Part shown: positions 59,076 to 64,000 of the stretch, piece by piece
Position numbering within the stretch: the stretch's first letter is position 1
How the letters are laid out: each line of letters opens with the position of its first letter
Origin: Luteolibacter yonseiensis
GTDB lineage: Bacteria > Verrucomicrobiota > Verrucomicrobiia > Verrucomicrobiales > Akkermansiaceae
Reading direction: 5' to 3'
NCBI RefSeq assembly: GCF_016595465.1
Contig: NZ_JAENIK010000012.1
Location: forward strand, 806,001-870,000
Length of the DNA stretch: 64,000 nucleotides
Program-made: the position numbers and the translations under genes
The notes under the pieces: model-generated
Told to the model about the DNA's origin: nothing
Seen by the model: the letters and a program-made list of their open reading frames with translations, nothing else
Database searches by the model: none

Positions 59076-60502
59076 CGCCGCCTCCCTTCTTCAAAAGGCC
59101 ACTGCTCGCACGCCGCCCGCACCTCAGCGTCCGGCGGCGTGACGCCCGCGTAGGCAAGACGGATCCACATGCCGGTGATGCCACGGAAATATCCCGGATG
59201 CGCGGCCACGCCCGTTTGCTCCACGCGGCGCATGCAGTCGCCCTCGGTATCCGACTCATGGATCTCCACGCGACCCGTCTCGATCACCCGGGAAATGGAA
59301 CCCCGGTAAAGCAGCCCCAAGGCATCCTGCTGCCGTCCCTGCTGCCAGAGAACCCACGCGGCGGTGGGAATGTCCGTGGGAAGGGAATCGGGAGAAACCT
59401 CCATGCCCATCACCACCCGGGCTGCCGGTGGCGGCCCTTTTTCCTTCCCGGCACCACCCCGGAGCTGGAACGCATGACGGTTTTTCCATACCATCCAGCC
59501 CACAAGACCCACGAGCAGCACCACCGTGCAGACAGCGGAAACCACCATGATCGCCTGGATCAACTCCACAGGAAGGGTCCTGGAGGATGACGTCTTCGAC
59601 TTCTGCACCCGATCCATCACGCTGTGCACTTCGAAAGCCTTGTCGGATTTCACTTCTTGGATGACCTCGGCAGGAGATCCGGTTTCCCCTGCCCTGGCGG
59701 ACAGGCTGATGAGGGAAAATGAAAGCAACAACAGCGCCACCTTCCCCAATCGCTGGGCGAGCCGTTTGAAGGCCAGCTCCACATCCCAGCCCTCGATCCA
59801 TGTGCGGTTGTTGATGTAGATGCCGAACCCTGCGCCGATCACGAAGATGTCGGTCAGGGACAAGGCGAACATCATGCTTCCGACCACGACCCGCAACGCG
59901 GCGAGGGGGATCTCCAGCGGAAAATTGGGATCCCATGCCTCCTTCGTCTGCTGCCAGATCCCATCCTGCCCCTCCGGCAGCATCATGTGGATCAGGACGA
60001 GGATTCCGAACCCCAACCATTCCACCGTCAGATGACCGATGCCCGACAGCCACATGACAGCCCCTTCTCCACGCCTTACCAACTGGCCACAACGCAGACG
60101 GTAGGGCTTCCCGCGCAATCCTTCCAGGTCTTCCACTGCCAGCGTCACCGGCATCCATGGCGAGAAACGCGCCCAGATGTAGCGATAGAAAAACCGCCGC
60201 CACCATGCGCGCGGGATTTCCCGCCAAACGGATTTCCACGTCGGCTCCTCGCCGAACAACCGCCTGCTCAGTTCGAACAACACCAGCCGGGACCCGGCGG
60301 GTTTCCACCACCAGAAAAGGATGAGCAGAACGATGGGATGGTCCCACAAAAACACCGCCGCGATGGCGGTGGGAATGCCGATGGCGAGCCACCACACCGT
60401 GAGGCACCGCCAGAAACTCCGACGGACCATGGCGAATCCGAGATCCACCGCCTCCCAGTCGCTGCGGGGACGGATCTCCGCGGTCACCGTATCAAGGCGC
60501 AT
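59072..60502 (-). CDS. Multi-pass membrane protein with DUF4129-like C-terminal domain
   Basis: A 476-residue protein. The N-terminal half has several membrane helices (LTVWWLAIGIPTAIAAVFLW, IVLLILFWWW and others) and the interior has another pair (IMVVSAVCTVVLLVGLVGW). The C-terminal approx. 100 residues (AAWVLWQQGRQQDALGLLYR, IRLAYAGVTPPDAEVRAACE) read as DUF4129, the domain typical of this MoxR operon. Start ATG 60502 overlaps the SpoIIM gene end by 11 bp; the earlier start at 60523 is less likely. Confidence 0.78.
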   Translation of the reverse strand: MRLDTVTAEIRPRSDWEAVDLGFAMVRRSFWRCLTVWWLAIGIPTAIAAVFLWDHPIVLLILFWWWKPAGSRLVLFELSRRLFGEEPTWKSVWREIPRAWWRRFFYRYIWARFSPWMPVTLAVEDLEGLRGKPYRLRCGQLVRRGEGAVMWLSGIGHLTVEWLGFGILVLIHMMLPEGQDGIWQQTKEAWDPNFPLEIPLAALRVVVGSMMFALSLTDIFVIGAGFGIYINNRTWIEGWDVELAFKRLAQRLGKVALLLLSFSLISLSARAGETGSPAEVIQEVKSDKAFEVHSVMDRVQKSKTSSSRTLPVELIQAIMVVSAVCTVVLLVGLVGWMVWKNRHAFQLRGGAGKEKGPPPAARVVMGMEVSPDSLPTDIPTAAWVLWQQGRQQDALGLLYRGSISRVIETGRVEIHESDTEGDCMRRVEQTGVAAHPGYFRGITGMWIRLAYAGVTPPDAEVRAACEQWPFEEGRRR

Positions 60503-61463
60503 GCCCGAACCTCCTTCCCGCAAGGGTGAAATAGGCGATGTGCAGCAACCAGCCGACGATGCCCACGGTGTATTTCAGATTCGAAGGCATGTCCTGCGCC
60601 GACCAGAACCCCTCCACCACCGCGGCGAGAGTGGTCATGACGGCGGCGCCATAGATCAGCGGCAGCGCCTGCCGGGCCGCCTCGACCAGCGCCCTCACAC
60701 GTGGCAGCCTTCCCGGCCGCAGGATCGCCAGACCGAGGCGCATGCCCGCCATGCCGGAAACGATCATGCCGAGAAGTTCAAACGAGGAATGGCCGGAGAC
60801 AAACGTCCAGAATGACTCGGGATTGCACGCGTGGTTCACGTAGCCTGCCGCGGCACCGAGGTGGAGGCCGTTGAACAGCAGGAAAAACAAGGTGCCCACC
60901 CCCGCCGCCATGCCACCGGCGAAGATGCGGAAATCGATGGCCACATTGTTATAGATGTAGAAGCAGAACATCATGAAATTCGAACCATACTCGCTCCGCA
61001 GGTGGCTGAGCTGTTCTTCCTTTCCACCGTACATCTGCTCCATGCCCGCCATGCCATTGGCTCCCAGGACAGCCTGCACCCAGCGGATGTCGTGGTGTGC
61101 GGAGAGCATCATCGCGAAAAACGGCAGCCAGAAAACCAGGTTGCACATCCAGAACAGGCGCCAGTCGGCCCGCACGGCACGCGGAAACCCCACGGCGATG
61201 AAACGCACCACATTCTCCCAGCTCCCGCGCCGTCTCTGGTAAATGAGTTCGTAACCCCGAATGACGAGTTCATTCAGACGCTGCGTGATGCGGGGACCAT
61301 ACATGCGTTCTTCCGCGAGCGACAGATCCAGGCTGAGTTCGCGGAAAAGCCGTGGCAGTTTCTCCGCCTCGGGTCCGCGTTTTCCTTTTTCCAGCATCGA
61401 CACCAGGGATTCATACTCCGCCCAGCGGGCGGCGTTGCGGCTCTCGAATTCACCCGACGTCAT
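60492..61463 (-). CDS. SpoIIM-family membrane protein
   Basis: A 323-residue protein with a charged cytoplasmic N-terminal region (residues 1-100, RLFRELSLDLSLAEERMYG, ELIYQRRRG) and about six membrane helices. The stage II sporulation protein M pattern is seen in FIYNNVAIDFRIFAGG-like and GHSSFELLGMIVSGMAG segments. In non-sporulating bacteria it is found in MoxR operons with RDD and DUF58/DUF4129 proteins. Stop overlaps the next gene and its start overlaps the RDD stop (61460-61463). Confidence 0.88.
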   Translation of the reverse strand: MTSGEFESRNAARWAEYESLVSMLEKGKRGPEAEKLPRLFRELSLDLSLAEERMYGPRITQRLNELVIRGYELIYQRRRGSWENVVRFIAVGFPRAVRADWRLFWMCNLVFWLPFFAMMLSAHHDIRWVQAVLGANGMAGMEQMYGGKEEQLSHLRSEYGSNFMMFCFYIYNNVAIDFRIFAGGMAAGVGTLFFLLFNGLHLGAAAGYVNHACNPESFWTFVSGHSSFELLGMIVSGMAGMRLGLAILRPGRLPRVRALVEAARQALPLIYGAAVMTTLAAVVEGFWSAQDMPSNLKYTVGIVGWLLHIAYFTLAGRRFGHAP

Positions 61464-62188
61464 TTATCCCCCCTTCCCATCTGCGCCCAGTGCGCCATCG
61501 CCAGCAGGCGGTCCACGCCCGCCACGCCGCTCGAGCCGCTGAGCACGGAAACCTGGTCCGCGATCTCCTCGCGCCGCCCCTCCGACCACAACCCCGCACG
61601 ATCACGGAACAACGCCAACGCCCTCATTTCATCCGCCGTCAGTCCGACCGGCAGCGGCACCGCGACAACCGGGGGCGGCGAGGGCAACATCGGCTGCGGA
61701 GGGATGCGGTCATAGATCACCACCGTGCCAGCGGCAAGATCTCCGAGACGCTGGAAACGCTTCGTCGCCATGCAGCTCGTCAGTCCGAAGCAGTAGGTGA
61801 ACATCGGCATGCCGTCGATGAAACGCAGGAAATTCCGGATCACGGCCTGGCCGAGCGTGATCGGTGAACCGGTGGCTTGCACCACACGCAGCCCCATCGC
61901 GCGCTTGCCGGGAGTGGCTCCGCGTTTTCCGGCTTCAAAAACAACGGGGTAAAGCCAGTCCATGAGGAACCAGGATAACAATATCACCCCTTGCGCCACC
62001 TGGCCGCCCATGGCGATGCCTGCGAATGAAACAGCGATCCCGCCAACGATCAGAATCACACCCCGGATCAGGAAATCGACGAGATAGGCACTCGCACGCA
62101 ACATCGGTCCCGCCATCCGCAGGCGGATCTCAATGCCCTCGGCGAGTTCCACCGCCTGCAAGGTGTCTAGTTTTTCTGGCTCCGGCAT
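61460..62188 (-). CDS. RDD-family membrane protein
   Basis: A 242-residue protein, first gene of the MoxR-type operon. The RDD domain spans about residues 15-160: ASAYLVDFLIRGVILIVGG, then GKRGATPGKRAMGLRVV and AVIRNFLRFIDGMPM, with the Arg-Asp-Asp-type positions at the start of helix 1 and the conserved loop. A cytoplasmic C-terminal part follows. Start ATG 62188 is chosen over 62311 because the extension has Arg/Lys-rich and Pro-rich sequence unrelated to the family. Function is unknown; transport has been suggested for some members. Confidence 0.87.
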   Translation of the reverse strand: MPEPEKLDTLQAVELAEGIEIRLRMAGPMLRASAYLVDFLIRGVILIVGGIAVSFAGIAMGGQVAQGVILLSWFLMDWLYPVVFEAGKRGATPGKRAMGLRVVQATGSPITLGQAVIRNFLRFIDGMPMFTYCFGLTSCMATKRFQRLGDLAAGTVVIYDRIPPQPMLPSPPPVVAVPLPVGLTADEMRALALFRDRAGLWSEGRREEIADQVSVLSGSSGVAGVDRLLAMAHWAQMGRGDK

Positions 62189-62338
62189 GGTCGGTGTCGC
62201 TGGGAAATTATCCGTCTGGGGGAACAGGTAAAGCACAGGCGGAGAGAAAATCCCACATCTCTTGCAGGAACGCACGCCGCGTGCGCGCTTTTCCTGCTTC
62301 GGTTGTCGCAACTGCCAGCACCCATCCTCGGACGACCG

Positions 62339-64000
<1,662 letters not shown>

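Overview
The window looks like a chromosomal segment of a verrucomicrobium, most likely a Luteolibacter/Haloferula-like member of Verrucomicrobiae. This placement is inferred from gene content: a Rhodopirellula/Verrucomicrobium-type ECF sigma factor paired with a FecR-type regulator, a Verru_Chthon cassette protein A, very large secreted beta-strand-repeat and PA14 proteins, an M60-like peptidase, NPCBM domains, and start codons almost never preceded by a Shine-Dalgarno sequence. Coding density is high and G+C looks high. I see no rRNA, tRNA, CRISPR array, insertion sequence or prophage.

1-6.6 kb: a sugar-acid catabolic run on the plus strand. It holds a TIM-barrel sugar isomerase/epimerase (cut by the window), an aldo/keto reductase, a zinc-type alcohol dehydrogenase, a UxaE-type tagaturonate epimerase, a COG3618 lactonase, a KDPG aldolase and a ROK sugar kinase. 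A stand-alone receiver domain sits in the middle. The enzymes fit L-galactose -> L-galactonolactone -> L-galactonate -> D-tagaturonate -> D-fructuronate, with KDPG aldolase at the end of the downstream route. 6.6-11.8 kb: signalling genes, namely a YlbF-like protein with a Gly/Cys/His tail, a miniature kinase-like protein next to a PP2C phosphatase, and a FIST-domain sensor overlapping the end of a hybrid histidine kinase. 11.8-13 kb: a type II glutamine synthetase behind a near-consensus sigma-54 promoter.

13-19.3 kb: two large exported metallopeptidases that share a palindromic motif exactly 81 bp upstream of each start. 19.3-22.2 kb: an ECF sigma factor, a membrane protein that may be its anti-sigma factor, and an exported PDZ protein. 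22.2-25.1 kb: a small lipid-type cluster of FabZ-like dehydratase, PlsC acyltransferase, GT2 and methyltransferase. 25.1-36.5 kb: a second ECF/FecR pair, a 1388-residue autotransporter-repeat protein, a 1218-residue pilin-like Verru_Chthon cassette A protein and an exported partner. 36.5-39.9 kb: a gene-poor stretch followed by two related exported helical proteins.

40-49.9 kb: mostly minus strand, with a TamA-like Omp85 protein overlapping TamB, a divergent ManA, a GH13 amylase, a small membrane protein and a prepilin peptidase with an extra internal domain. 49.9-56.9 kb: a YdeP-type molybdopterin oxidoreductase, malate:quinone oxidoreductase, an L,D-transpeptidase lipoprotein and a GH2 beta-galactosidase. 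56.9-64 kb: a tight MoxR / DUF4350 / DUF4129-like / SpoIIM / RDD operon and a second hybrid histidine kinase running off the window end.

The parts most worth following up are the sugar-acid operon, the palindrome shared by exported-protein genes, the C-terminal module shared by two unrelated giant secreted proteins, the lone Verru_Chthon A protein with its nearby regulators, and the odd domain additions in the YlbF-like protein and the prepilin peptidase. All functional statements rest on reading motifs by eye; no database search was run.
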